The notes: a model not told the origin generated them from the sequence alone. A stretch of 64,000 bases of DNA from Corylus avellana (GCF_901000735.1 NC_081541.1:33374060-33438059); one strand, 5' to 3'; positions 34,394 to 47,500 are shown, numbered from the stretch's first letter. A program made the numbers and translations.

Positions 34394-35493
34394 CCCTCTC
34401 TAACTTGCAGTACTGTAGTTAGTAATTACAGAAAAATGCTAGAAGAAAACTTGGACTTTTGTTTATGGAGCAATACAGTAAGAAGGAAAAGGAGCAACAA
34501 ACAAGAAGAAAGAAATTAAAGAATACAAAGAAGAGCTCCAGGGAGTGTAACAAATTTGTGAGCCGCAGCCAATTTTGCTGCCAGATTAGCTTTCTAATTG
34601 GCTTGCCTTTGGACTTTCTGATTGGCTTGCCTTTGCCTTTGGACTTTCAGATTAGCTTTCTGATTGGCTAAGCACAAATTTCTCCAACGGCTATGAACGT
34701 GCATACAGATAAGAAAGAAAGATCGATTATATATACAACATTTATTTTCTCTTTGAAATAGTTACACTATTTTGTTGAACAATTTCCTCCACCGTCAATT
34801 GTTGAATTTGTGTCCTTTATATTCTAGTCTTTGGTAAACCCCGACAGTGAAGGTGGGAAAAAGAGAGATTAATCGCACAAGGTGATAGATATGGTCTCAA
34901 ACAAGAGGGAAAAACCCGAAGATAAAGCATCAAGAAGAAGGAATAAGGAGGGAAGAAAGCAGTGCTCCTCTTACACCAGCCAAATTTAATTTTTTTTTTT
35001 CTTTTCTTTTTTTTTCAGGGGGAGAGAGCGGCGCAGAGAGAAAGCTTCTCAGATCACTTCAAGGCAAATCGTTAAGGTGTAAAACGCGGGTTGCTTAGGG
35101 AGTTAAATGTGACGTATATCAGTATATGACGTGATTTTGGTCAAGTCTTTGCTTGCCGAGTTGTATTCCATTTTTAACTTTTGGATTTTTATTTTTTATT
35201 TTTTTATTTTTAAAGTACGTCAACGAAGATATTACAACAAAAAACAACAAATGGCTGGGTAATCCAACAAAAAGCTCCAAAACAACTGCATCGGTATAGG
35301 TAAACAAAAATTAATTAAAAAGAAATGCATCAAATGAATTACGCGGCTTGAACACCAAAAAACTTGGTCACCAATTCACGTGGTTGGACAAGGAACACTA
35401 CGGATGGCACATCCAAGAGCCACAAGAAGGGCCACACGCTTCAAGAGGTCCATCAATCCATTCTAAAGCCCAACAAAGAAACAACAACAGCAT
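34394..35493. other. 5' flank of copy C
   Basis: Matches the flanks of genes A, B and D in part (GCACAAGGTGATAGATATGG near 34875). An internal tandem duplication (CTTTCTGATTGGCTTGCCTT, 34590-34670) is present. The conserved TATAGATA is missing. Confidence 0.5.
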
Positions 35494-35711
35494 CGCACCC
35501 GAAAGAGAACAACAGCAGCAGAGAAAATATTAGTGAATGTCGAATCAAAACTAACGAAAGGAAACACCAACATAGAGTCCAAAGAACACTACCAGCGCAC
35601 CCGAAAGAGAACCACATCAGAAGAGAAGACACTAGTGAATGTTGAATCAAAGCTAACAAAAGGAAACACCAACACAGAGTCCAGAGAACATTGCCAGCGC
35701 ACCCAAAAGAG
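35494..35711. repeat. 102-bp minisatellite, left part
   Basis: Units 35494-35595 and 35596-35697 and the first 14 bp of a third (35698-35711). The remaining 88 bp lie at 40701-40788 beyond the Copia insertion, so the third unit also totals 102 bp. Confidence 0.85.
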
Positions 35712-36026
35712 TGTGCGGAAATAGAGAATATTTGGAAAACAGAGAATATTTGGAAATGGCAGCTTACTTGATGTTGCTGACCATTCTTTCATTTATAGAA
35801 GAGTTCGTAGATTTACAAATGAAGATAAAGATACATGTAACTAAATTACAAAATTCAAATAATACATTTAAATAATACAGATATCTATCTTATCAACAGA
35901 GAAGTTTGAATATCAGAGGATGACTTATCCAAGTGATAATCATCATCTGATATTTGAACTGAAAATCTCTTATCAGTTATACCAGCTGCTGACTTGGAAT
36001 CATTGGTAGTAGATAATATCTTAACA
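35712..36026 (-). repeat. Copia 3' LTR
   Basis: 315 bp, minus-strand TGTTAAGATA to TCCGCACA. A polypurine tract (GAAGGGGGA on the minus strand, 36027-36035) precedes it. Confidence 0.93.
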
Positions 36027-39000
36027 TCCCCCTTCAAGCATTTGGGGAGTTCACGAACAAGAAGCTTGTGGCGTAGAAGAAGAAATCGGGATGAAGTAAG
36101 TCCTTTGGTAAAAAGATCAGCAAGTTGAGCAGCTGTGGAGATGAACCGAATCTGAATATCTTTGTTAACAACCTTCTCCCTAATGAAATGATAATCTACT
36201 TCAATATGCTTGGTTCTAGCATGATATACTGGGTTAGAAGCAAGTGAAATTGCCCCAAGATTATCACACCAAAGAGTTGGTGGAGATGAAATAGGGACAC
36301 GTAAATCACAAAGGAGCATTCAAAGCCAATATAATTCAGCTGTGACAAAGGCCATAGCTCGGTATTCAGATTCTGTACTTGATCGAGAAACAATAGGTTG
36401 TTTCTTAGCACTCCAAGACACTAAGGAGGAGCCTAGAAAAACAGCATACCCTGTGGTGGATCGTCTATCATCTAAGTTTCCAGCCCAATCGGAATCACAA
36501 AATGCATTTAGTTGTAAGGAGCCTTTACCAAAAAATAAACCATGATGAAGAGATCCCTTTAAATAACGAAGGACACGCTTTGCAAAAGACCAATGGGCAG
36601 TCGTTGGTGAGTGCATATATTGGCAAAGTTGATTGACAGCAAATGAGATCTCTGGGCGTGTTAAAGTACAGTACTGTAGGGCCCCAACTATGCTGCGATA
36701 CTCAGTAGGATCATCCAAAGGATCACCAGATGAAGCAGCCAATTTAGAGCCCGATGCAATAGGTGTGGAAGACGATTTAGCTCCAGCCATCTTAGATCGG
36801 TGTAACACATCAACAATGTATTTGCTTTGAGTTAAATGAATACCAGTAGAGTCACGGTCCACTTTGATGCCCAAAAAATAATTAAGAGAACCCAAATCTT
36901 TCATAGAAAAATCCTTCTTCAAGGATGTAATCAACTGATTAATAAAGCAATGGTGAGTACCCGTGATAATGAGGTCATCCACATAAACTAAAATGAAGAT
37001 ATGCACATCAGTAGAATGATAAGTAAATAATGAATAATCAACCAAAGAGCCAATGAACCCAAGATTAATTAGAGCTTGTGAGAGACGATGAAACCATGCT
37101 CGTGGGGCTTGCTTCAATCCATAAAGAGACTTGTGTAGTTTACAAACATGTTGGGGAAATTGGGTACTAACAAACCCCTGAGGTTGCTCCATGAAAACTT
37201 CCTCCTCAAGAGTACCATGTAAAAAGGCATTCGAGACATCGAGTTGGCGAAGGGGCCAATTGAACTTTACTGCAAGTGCAAGAACCACTCTTATAGTAGC
37301 AGATTTGATAACAGGACTAAAAGTCTCAGTATAGTCAATCCCATCTTGTTGTTGAAAGCCCTTAGCAACTAAACGTGCCTTGAATCGCTCAATTGAGCCA
37401 TCAGATTTTTGCTTCACCTTATAAACCCATTTATTGCGAATGATGTTCTTATGAGAAGGTCTTGGACATAATACCCACGTGGCATTGGACTGTAATGCAT
37501 CATATTCTTCCTGCATTGCGTGTCGCCATTCAGCAAACTTCATTGCTTGGGTAAATGAAGAAGGTTCAGTAGGAATGGTTGTGGTATGCAGGGCATATAA
37601 TGGATGTTTAGTAGAATAATAGACATGATAATCAGGAAATGTTTTGGTACATTGAATGCCAGATTTGGAACGGGTGACCATAGGATGAGAAACAATTAAT
37701 TCATCTTGAGTAGGTGGCAAATTAGTAGAGGAGTTACTAATAGGCGTGGATGCAGTGGGGTTGGACAACTCAATAGGAGAGATAATTTCATGAGATGATG
37801 GTGTTGTAGTGGTAGGTGCAGGAGACACATATGTGGGTGAAGTGGTAGGTGCATGAGACACGTGGATAGGGGTGCTATTAATAGATAAAGATGAATCATG
37901 AGTGGGACCACTATTTGATGGATTAGAAACAGTAGGAACAAACTCAAAATTAGAAGAATTGAAAGGCATGGAGGATGAAACTGGTACCTGAAGAGCTGCC
38001 GATGAAGAGGGACAATCTGACCCATGAGCAGGAGCAGTTGCAGAAGACTGATGTAGAACATGATTTGTATCCTTGGCAGGGAAAACAGATTCATCAAAAA
38101 CTACATGTCTACTAAGATAAACACGATTGGTAAGAGGATCCAAACATCGATACCCCTTATGATTAGAACTATAACCAAGAAAAATACATTGCTTAGACCG
38201 GAACATTAATTTGTGATTTATATATGGTCTAAGCAAAGGATAACAAGCGCAACCAAATGTTCTAAGAAGAGAGTAATTTGGTATTTGTTTGAGAAGCACA
38301 TGAAACGGTGATTGATCATTCAACACAGATGTTGGCAACCGGTTGATGAGATAAATAGCAGTGTTAAATGCTTCAACCCAATAGGTATTGGAAAGATGAG
38401 ATTGTGCCAAAAGAGCCAAACCAGTTTCTACTAAGTGTCTATGTTTTCTCTCAGCAATTCCATTTTGCTGAGAAGTGTATGGACAAGAAATACGATGCAT
38501 AATACCATTAGTCTCCAAAAAAATTTTAAATTGATGAGAGGTAAATTCCCCTCCACCGTCAGATTGAAAGTTCTTAATCTTGGTAGAAAATTGGTTTTCG
38601 GCAAAGCACTTGAATTTAACAAAGGCAATATACGCATCAGATTTTGATTGTAAAGGAAACATCCATGAAAATCTTGAAAAATCATCTATAAATATGATGT
38701 AAAATTTACAACCACTTATAGATGACACTGGAGAACACCATAAATCAGAATGGATAAGTTCTAAAGGAAACATAGAAGTTCTAGTGGAAACAGGAAATGA
38801 CAGACGCTTGCTCTTGGCTTGTTGACATGAAATACAAACAGGACTTTTATTAATATTTCCTTTGACAGGAAGACTAAACTGGGTAGATAATAACTGAAGA
38901 ATACGAGATGCAGGATGCCCTAAGCGTGCATGCCAAACAGAAGCATCAGTTGAAACTCCTAGAAAGGCAACAAAAGCTCGAGCTTTATTGTTAGATGTAG

Positions 39001-40333
39001 GAAGACGAATGGGATACAAACCATTCCTACTTGGCCCTTGCAAAAGCGTCCGCCCCGAGAGATTGTCCTTCACAATAAAATAGGCAGATGTCAGTTTAAA
39101 CCAGCAATTGTTGTCTTTACAAAATTTTTGTATAGACAAGAGATTAGCTGCAGCTGTTGGACAATAAAGAACAGACTTTAAATTAATTTGAGAAGAAGAA
39201 TGAGGAATCACAGATGAGCCTATATAAGAGATTGACAAACCAGAACCATTTCCTACTGCAACTTCATCACCACCCTGGTATGGTGCAGTGATCTGCAGAT
39301 TATTCATATCATCAGTTATATGATTATTTGCTGCGCTGTCGGCCAACCAGGTTTGATCACCATCAGAAGACGTCTTTGTTGCCATTGCTGCTAGCTGAGA
39401 TGGAGGATGACGTCCTTGATATGCAAAGTCCATCCGGTGGAAGCAATCCAATGCTTGATGTCCATTTTTGCCACAAATCTGACATGGAGGTTTGGACAGA
39501 AAATTGGATGAACTTGCAAGGTTGGAGCGTTGTTGGGGATCTTGTTTCTGATGTGGTCGAAAAGACTGCATTTGGGACCGATTTGGCTTGGAGGAATTCG
39601 GATAGCTGTTCCTTCGGAAGTTGGGATTCTTGGACTTCTGAGAGTATAGTGCAAAGTTGCTGACTTCAGGCTCATTCTGTTGACGATGAATATTCACCAT
39701 CATTTCAAAATTCAGGAGTTCTGTTTGAAACTCATCAAGTGTCAGTACCTTGTCACGGGTTATAAAAGAATAAGATGTGACAAATGACTGAAATGTAGAA
39801 TTTAATCCACTGATAACAAATGAGATTAAATCATCGTCATCAATTGGCTTCCCTACTGCTGCCAATTGATCAGACCAAGTTTTTGCAACTTGCAAAAATT
39901 CTGAACAAGTCTTGGTCCCTTGGTTAAGTGACTGCAATTGTCTCTTGAGGTGAGTCACATGAGAACGTGACTTAGATACAAACCGCTTGGCAAGATGGTT
40001 CCAGACTTGTTGAGCAGTGCGAAGTCCATAGACAGAGGACAAGACACTCATAGATAAGGTTGAGTTCAACAAGCTCAACACAAACTGATCCTTCTTTTGC
40101 CAGAGAATAAATTCTGGATTAACAGAAGAGGAAAGTTGGCCTTCAGCATTTGGAAGGTGTTTTTGTGGACAGGGTTCAGATCCATCCACAATTCCCAGCA
40201 AATCATTGCTGCGAAGTACTGGTAGGAATTGAAAGGTCCAGGCAAGATAATTGGAGCTATCTTCTAGCTTCATGGAGATAAGTTGAGTGACATTAGGGAT
40301 TGTGAAAGCTGTGGAAGATGGGGAAGCAGCCAT
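35885..40333 (-). pseudogene. Copia gag-pol polyprotein with one premature stop
   Basis: From ATG at 40331-40333 a 1337-codon frame runs to TGA at 36320-36322, after SSTESEYRAMAFVTAELYWL in RNase H. The same frame continues at once (MLLCDLRVPISS) to 35885, ending inside the 3' LTR. Order: Gag about residues 1-230, CCHC knuckle CQICGKNGHQALDC about 285, retropepsin LADSAANNHITDD about 330, integrase with HARLGHPASRI and YTSQQNGIAERKHRHL about 460-650, reverse transcriptase with LDVSNAFLHG, SLYGLKQAPRAW and the catalytic YVDD about 930-1150, RNase H with TKHIEVDYHFIREKV after the stop. The TGA replaces what is usually Trp or another residue. One nonsense change is the only visible lesion. Confidence 0.9.
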
Positions 40334-40366
40334 GGAAGGATCAACGATTGGTGTTAGCCTTATAAG

Positions 40367-40379
40367 GGCTCTGATACCA
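40367..40379 (-). other. Copia primer-binding site
   Basis: TGGTATCAGAGCC on the minus strand, directly inside the 5' LTR, the usual initiator-Met-tRNA site of plant Copia elements. Confidence 0.9.
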
Positions 40380-40695
40380 TGTGCGGAAACAGAGAATATT
40401 TCTAAAACAGAGAATATTTGGAAATGGCAGCTTACTTGATGTTGCTGACCATTCTTTCATTTATAGAAGAGTTCGTAGATTTACAAATGAAGATAAAGAT
40501 AACATGTAACTAAATTACAAAATTCAAATAATACATTTAAATAATACAGATATCTATCTTATCAACAGAGAAGTTTGAATATCAGAGGATGACTTATCCA
40601 AGTGATAATCATCATCTGATATTTGAACTGAAAATCTCTTATCAGTTATACCAGCTGCTGACTTGGAATCGTTGGTAGTAGATAATATCTTAACA
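40380..40695 (-). repeat. Copia 5' LTR
   Basis: 316 bp, near-identical to 35712-36026. Confidence 0.93.
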
Positions 40696-40700
40696 AAGAG

Positions 40701-40788
40701 AACCACAGCAGCAGAGAAGACACTAGTGAATATTCAATCAAAGCTAACAAAAGGAAACACCAACACAGAGTCCAAAGAACACTGCAAA
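40701..40788. repeat. 102-bp minisatellite, right part
   Basis: Completes the third unit interrupted by the Copia insertion. Confidence 0.8.
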
Positions 40789-42530
40789 ATGATCTGCAAC
40801 CAGATCGAGGGAGCACCATAGATGGTTGTGAGGGCATCAAAAGCCCTAAAACTACAAGAAAACAACATAAAAACAAAAATAAATACAGAAAGCAACATCA
40901 TCAGTTAAGTGTGGGGCAGGGGAAGGTAACATGAATGCGATTGAAGACCAGCACGTGTAAGCCACCCATGCACCGGGAGGCAGCAAATGGGTTCAGGAGA
41001 CCAGCAACAGTTGTAGGTGGTGGTGGAGCGAAGGAAATCAAGAGTACTCACACACGGCGTAATGGTGCACATGCGTCGACACGTGTGGAACATGCTCCGG
41101 CGTGTGGTGGCCAGATGGATATGAGATTGGCGGTAGCTGGTAGTGGATTGGCCTAGGAGCATGGTGGAGTGACACGTGTAACTGTGTAAGATTGTGGCTT
41201 CCTAAAATGGACAGATATGATTTTGAAAAAACCAAATCCAAAGATTTCAAAAAAGGGGCAGATTCGAGGTTGTGAAAGGCTGGAGGAGTGGTGCATGTAA
41301 CTATGTAAGGTTGTGGCTTCTTGAAATGGACAGATGTAATTTTGGAAAAACCAAATCCAAAGATTTCAAGAAGGGGACAGATCTAAGGCTGTGAAAGGTT
41401 GGCGGAGGTGGTGACTAGACAATCTACGGCGGAGGAGGAGACGATGGAACTATTGAAACATGATAAATCACCAAAGCCGGTGGATAGGGCCTCCGACGAG
41501 GCAAGTATGGCCTCGAAAGAGGCAATTGGAGCCCGAAAAGAGGCATGAAAATGAGAGGGAGGAAGAAGGGATTAGAGATGGCCGTTTGAGGACGGTATAT
41601 GTACAAAATGTTTTAGAGAATATTTTTTTATAGTTGTGATATTATATAAAAATAAAATTAGTTTTAAATGTTTTATATTTAATTGATTTGTTAATACTTT
41701 TACTTTTTTGTTAAAAAAAAAGAAAAAGAAAAAAAGAATTAGTTATTCTAAAAACCTTTGCCAAACGATCGAGTTGTCGGTCATTATCTTTATATTTTTC
41801 TTCTTTTTCTTTTTTGCCTGATTATGGAATTATCTTTCTAAATTTTCTTCTTTTCTTTATATTTCCAAAGATTGTGAGTCATATGCCAAATTATTTGTTT
41901 TACTATGAGAAAGACGCGTTATACAATTATCACCACTATATGGTCTAATCTTCTTCGATCACCTTTATTCAATGTTCACTCGAGAATTAGCTAGAGAGGT
42001 AATTTCATGGGTGATAGGAAATCTTTTTCGTTTTGGTTTTATTCAGAGGTTTCGAAGAGTCAATGAGTCAAGTATGTCGTCAAGTCTTTCTAATGCAAGT
42101 CAATGGAAAAGATGGGTAGGAAAATCCCAAAGCACAGACCAATTATTATCACATGGGTACCCCTCAATTTACTCTAATCTCAGCCTGCATTACAAGTCTT
42201 CCATATCCAATTTCCAAGCCATCAACTACTACCGAGTTAAACTCGATCATCAGAAAATATAAATGTTATGTCATGAAGAAAGAAGGATTATAAAGAGAGA
42301 ATCCTGTATGTGTACCGTTTATAAGGATTGTGCTGATATTAATTAGTTTCTTGATACATCGTTTATAAACATCAATCATTGCAGTTATATGTATCACATA
42401 ATTTGAAGATATTGTTCAAAATCTTCAAGAACATGTGGATTTAGTTACAATGTTATGTTCACAAGTATAGTTTTGATGTGTAGTCGAATTAGTCATAATT
42501 TAGGTCTACGACATTTAGTAGATATGTGCT
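40789..42530. repeat. Intergenic with a 120-bp tandem duplication
   Basis: 41165-41285 and 41286-41406 are two imperfect units (each with AACCAAATCCAAAGATTTCAA). 41640-41960 is AT-rich. Open frames such as 41972-42262 show no domain and I do not call a gene. Confidence 0.55.
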
Positions 42531-42905
42531 TGAATTAGTTGTTAACATTTTGTCTACTCCATGAATAAACATGAAAAGAAATAAGCCAAGATTTTGAATT
42601 TAACCCCCTTTTCGTAGAACCAATTAGTTTAGTGATGGAAGGAAAGGAAATCGAATATTGATAATCTTTTAAAGACAATTGGAGTAGTTCATAATGAAAA
42701 ATAGCATGTGGATACTATAGGCTAGTGTTTACTAGCTAATGTAGTAGTACATTCAAATTCTATCTTAATAGTATTATTGGCAACAAAACTAAATATGAGT
42801 GAACTAAGACAACATTTAGTAACAAATATGTATGTAACATATCAACATGCATATAAATAAGACAAAACTGGTTCTGCAACATTTCTTTTATTTGATATTG
42901 GAATC
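42531..42905 (-). pseudogene. Remnant of a receptor kinase 3' flank
   Basis: Aligns with the 3' flank of copy E (about 59050-59370): shared ATGAAAAGAAATAAGCCA, GATAATCTTTTAAAGACA, GTGAACTAAGACAACATTTA, and CAACATTTCTTTTATTTGAT. No exon follows, because a retroposon and other DNA intervene. The flank of copy D is separate (44506-44640), so this may mark a lost sixth copy. Confidence 0.55.
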
Positions 42906-42915
42906 TGTTAGGGGT

Positions 42916-44206
42916 AAATAACATTAAGGCTTAAGCCTTCCAATAAGCCTTTCCCCCTCCCCTCTCTGCTAGGGTTTCATCTCTAGCAGAGAGTGCCGTC
43001 GGAGGTTCTCCCCCTCTGGCCCTTCTCCCCTCTCCCTCTTCTGCCTCCACCCTCCCCTCCCATCCCATAGCCCTCTTTTTCTTAGCGAGCTAGCCTATTT
43101 ACTTGATGCCTCTATCTCTTCGAGCGATTTTTCCTTTTCCTTCCTCTTCGCCTCTTCCCCCTCCGTTGGTCTCTTTTTTTTTTCCTCTAGGCTTTTGGAT
43201 CGGCCATTCTTTGCCTGATCTACTGTGCTTGCAGAACCCACGTCGTCGCTCGACCCTCCGCCTATCCTCCTCGGCTATGTCCAGGTTCTTCGCATTCCGG
43301 CCATTTTCCCCCGGCAACCTTCCTGCCCGATGTGGTTTCTATTTTGGATTTCTTTTTTCTTTATTTTAGTTTCTTGTATTCTCTCATTTTCTTGTTTCTT
43401 CGTTTTTTGCTAGAGTTTGTGTTTGTTTGTTTCTGTTTTTGGTTTTGTTGTTTCTGCTTGTCAAGGTACTCTTTGTGGGCGATGCTCATGGGGTTTCACT
43501 CAAGCTTCCCCCTCCATTTGAGTGTGCCGCCAATCTCCTCCATGCCTGCTCTACCGCCCATCGTCTTCTGCTAGGCCTTTCTCTCACGCCCCCCACCGCG
43601 ATGAGCTTCCAACACCCCCATTCGTTTTCGATTTCCAGCGAGCGCGCTATCGGCTCTTCTTTCCGACTACTGTCATAGTGTGCTTTTTTTTTTTTTTTTG
43701 TTAGTTATTTCCCTGTAATTTTGTTTGGCTTTCCTTTTTTTGTTCTTTCGGTCTTGTTTTGTTTTCTTGTGTCGGTTTTTTTTTTTCTTGTAATAATGCT
43801 TGGTCCTCTCTCTCTCTCTTTCTCTCGATCTCGATTTGCCTGCTTAATGCCCTTTGGGGTAGTTGATTTGGTCCAGACCTTTGGGTTGTGGATGTGAACA
43901 TTATCTTGACTTTTGGGTCGAGGAGGATGAGTTTTGGCTTGGGGTTCTCTGCCCTCAATGCCGAGGAATAATAGCCGAAGAATAAGAGCTACCTATGCAT
44001 TGGTTGAGTCTGTTTGACGCAAATCTGTTGTTTAATTTGAAAATTAGCCATAGGTTAGCAGATTTTGTTTGAGTCTGGAATGTAATACGTCATCTTTGAC
44101 GCTTGTAACCTCGTAGCTTCGGCTATAGTTGCTTCTGAGCTTTGCTTTGTGTTGTTTGAGCTTTATGATCGTTTATCAATGAATGAGATTGAACTATTTC
44201 AAAAAA
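42916..44206 (+). mobile_element. Non-autonomous retroposon, 1.29 kb, with target duplications
   Basis: Flanked by GAATCTGTTAGGGGT (42901-42915) and GAATCTGTTAAGGGT (44207-44221), a 15-bp direct repeat with one mismatch. The element opens with a strongly pyrimidine-rich leader (42945-43200), contains poly-T stretches, and ends ATTGAACTATTTCAAAAAA. No reverse transcriptase or endonuclease is visible. A LINE-derived or other poly-A-primed non-autonomous element fits. Confidence 0.7.
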
Positions 44207-44221
44207 GAATCTGTTAAGGGT

Positions 44222-44505
44222 GAGCACCAATTTCAAATGCTCAGCGGAATTAATCTACCTCTCTTTGTGCAAATTAAATAGTCACACTAGCACCCAAAAA
44301 CGAAACTTGAAATCCAGAATAATAATCAAGCGACCACAAGCAAGACACTAAGATTTTTACGTAGAAAACCCTCCAATGTGAAGGTAAAAAACATGGGATC
44401 TAGTCCAGTCAAATCTTTCACTATCAACAATAATGAGTTTACAATTGTCTTTCTTAGAGAAATATCTATAGCCTTTAAAAAAAAAAGAAGAAAAAAACAT
44501 TTTTA
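44222..44505. other. Unassigned repeat-like spacer
   Basis: Contains TTTTACGTAGAAAACCCTCC and GGGATCTAGTCCAGTCAAAT, phrases common near plant Copia LTRs, but no ends could be defined. Confidence 0.3.
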
Positions 44506-47500
44506 TCTATAGTATCATTGGCAACAAAACTAAAATGAGTGAACTAAGACAACATTTAGTGACAATTATGTAGTATATCAACATACATACAAATTAGGCT
44601 GAAAAGATTGCTTCTCCAACATTTCTTTTCTTTCACTTAGGAATCAATCATCGGGCTTTCATTGCTAAAATAGTTACACTAATTTTCGAGCAATTTCCTG
44701 TACTGTAAACTATTGAATTTGTATCCTTCATATTTTGGCTTGTGGAAAACGCTGGTTGCTTAAGTGTAGGTAGAGGTGCATGTTCATTACTAATCATTGA
44801 GATTACATCAGACATGGTAGGTCGATTAGTCGGGCATTCTTGGACACAAAGAAGGCCAATGTTAATGAACCTCAACAAAATAGAAATGAAAGAAGCATAT
44901 CCTATTCTTGGCTCCATCAAGTCCAAACTTTGATTGTCTCTCCACAACTCCCAAGCCTGGTTTCATTTCAAATAAGACAAAATTTAAGTAAAAAGTAATA
45001 GCATTTTAATTTAAAAGATTATTGTAGAACATGAGGAATTTGGGAGAGTATAAAAGCTACATATATCCATATCTAAGGAGACTAAGTGACTCGTTGTTAT
45101 AGAAGCTAGTGTTCTTCCTCCTGCTCACAATCTCTAACACCAATACTCCAAAGCTAAACACATTAGACTTTTTTGAGTACAAACCATCCATAGCATATTC
45201 AGAAGACATATAGCCACTACATTCCAAAATTTAGTAAATGAACCTATCAATAGCTTGCTCAATGAATTTAGCTAGGAACTGAAAATATCAAATGTAAAAC
45301 AAGTTGCATAATTACTAAGTTCCAACAACTCGGTTTGTGTTTGCCTGTGTTTCATTGCCTCCAACTATTCAAGCCAAGCCAAAATATGATATTTTTGGAT
45401 TCATTTCACCATCCAAGAGAATGTTACTAGGTTTTAGATCTCTATGTATGATTCGTAACCTTGAATATTGATGAAGATAAATAAGTCCTTGAGCGATCCC
45501 TTCAATAATGCGTATGTGTGTTTCCCAACCTAAAATCTTTTTCTTGGTTGGATCTATTTAAATAGTACGACCAAGGAAATTAGTGCTTAAGAACCTAGAA
45601 ACACATGAGAAAAAAAAAATACACATATATATACATAAACGTGCACTCACTAAAAGGGTAGTAGTCCAAACTTTTATTGGGCATGTACTCATATATTAAT
45701 ATCTTTTCATCTCGCTTGATACAACAACTCAAGAGCCTGACAAGATTTCTATGCTAGAATTTTGCAATTAGTATTGTTTCAATTCTGAACTACTCAATTC
45801 CATGTCCAGATCTTTTTGAAAGCATCTTCACTGCAATTTATTGTTCTCTAAGTAATTTTCCCTAAGAAGGAGAACCATAAATCCTTTAAACTGAAGGTTT
45901 ACCATTAATGTAGGTTTTATTAATATTGTTCAAAGCACATTCATCGAGAAAATGTAACGTACCTTGTAGACAGGTCCAAAACCTCCTTCCCCAAGTTTAT
46001 TCATAACTGAGAAATTATTTGTTGTAGCTAATACACTCTTATAACTGAATAGTGGTAACTCAGCATCCTTCTTCTCTCGTTTCTTCTTACTATTTCCGGT
46101 ATTCATTCCATCATTGATTGCATAGAGTTTAGTATCAAAATCAAATAATAGTAGATTATTACTTGACGGGCTCTCTCCTGTTTGATAAGAATTGGTCACT
46201 ATACATGGAAATGTAATGTTTGGTAAGAGAAAATCAATTAATGAGCAATGCCAGTATCTAAAGGTAAGTAAGTTTATTTAGTCATTTCCGCAAATAAGTA
46301 CTAATAATTTAGTAATTCATTCCCATTTTAGTGAAATGACCAAAGAACTGCAATGCTCCTTCCTGAAGACATGGTGAACTTTGTGGGGGGATCCATCACC
46401 AACTAATGACAGTAATTAGAACAAGGACTTTCCTACATGTTGAGGAATAATTTCACATTACTTGTGGACAAGATCTTATGCATGTTTATAAGGAATGTGC
46501 AACCCTCTCTTATTGAACCCGTTTTATGAGACGAGTTAGACCCACAAAATTCTTCATTAAGATGAAGGACTTGTGCCAATTTTCTTGTCTTAGATTAAGG
46601 TAGACTTCCTTGTAATTCTTTTAAAGTGATTTCCATATACAGTTAGAACATTTACACTTACCGATGCATTTGAGCTTTCCCTTGCATGAAAAGCAAATTG
46701 AGAGGCATAAGATAAGCCCTGTTGCAGATATAAGCACAACTACCCACACTTTCCATTTTTTACCTAATTATGATGACAAGAATCAAGTATTAGTTCAGAA
46801 CGAAAGATAACATATATGATTATGTATTCGTTCAACCATACTTTTCATTTCACTCATCCTACCTTTTGTACTTGGATCTGGATACTCATCAGCAGCAAGT
46901 CTGAGGTAGATATCTTGTCCAGTCTCGCCACCATATGGAAGTTGCAGTAAGTTGAAAAGAGCTCCTTTCCATATCATACACCCACTCCTATTATAAGCAT
47001 AAGCTGTGCAAGAACAATTTTCCATGCAAGCCAATTCACATATGCTATCATTCACGGCCAAATATGTTTTTGAATAAACAGGCAATCGTATGTTTGGTAT
47101 TTTTATGAACCAATCTTTTTTGCCATTAGCATATGTATTATTCTCACATTGCATTGGGAATTTCCTCACACACCCACCTGACCAATCATTTAGTTTGGTG
47201 TAGTTCATTGAAAATGGTTCAAAACCTTTTAGACACTCACAAGGGTTTGAGAAATTCTCAAGGTATTGTACCACGCCAAATTCACCACACAAAGTGTAGA
47301 CGTCAGATAGGTTCGTCGGTGCAGACCAAAATGTATTCCAAACGGAGACGCCAGGCAGCCACACCAGTGCCCTAATCTGTCCTGTTTGGTCAATTCGATA
47401 TCTAGCAAGGTCAGAAGGATTATGAAGAGAGTAAGTAAAATATCTCACTTTCATTTTTACTTGACACAAAGCTTAAGTTGAAGATAATGCTCCTTTCATA

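Larger units (their letters stand above)
35712..40695 (-). mobile_element. Ty1/copia retrotransposon, 4984 bp, nearly intact
   Basis: 5' LTR 40380-40695, PBS 40367-40379, one long gag-pol frame, polypurine tract, 3' LTR 35712-36026, target duplication AAGAG at 35707-35711 and 40696-40700. The LTRs differ by about four substitutions and one indel over 316 bp, so the insertion is recent. Confidence 0.95.

Noticed and set aside
35494..35711. CRISPR-like array
   Set aside because: Units are contiguous 102-bp tandem repeats without unique spacers, in a plant nuclear context.
39328..39663. 111-codon plus-strand frame opposite Copia gag
   Set aside because: Antisense shadow of the gag-pol frame.
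41972..42262. 96-codon open frame as a gene
   Set aside because: No recognisable domain, no supporting neighbours, Ser-rich and in repeat-poor but undistinguished DNA.
43099..43704. Overlapping open frames in the pyrimidine-rich retroposon
   Set aside because: Composition-driven; frames overlap on both strands and show no conserved motif.
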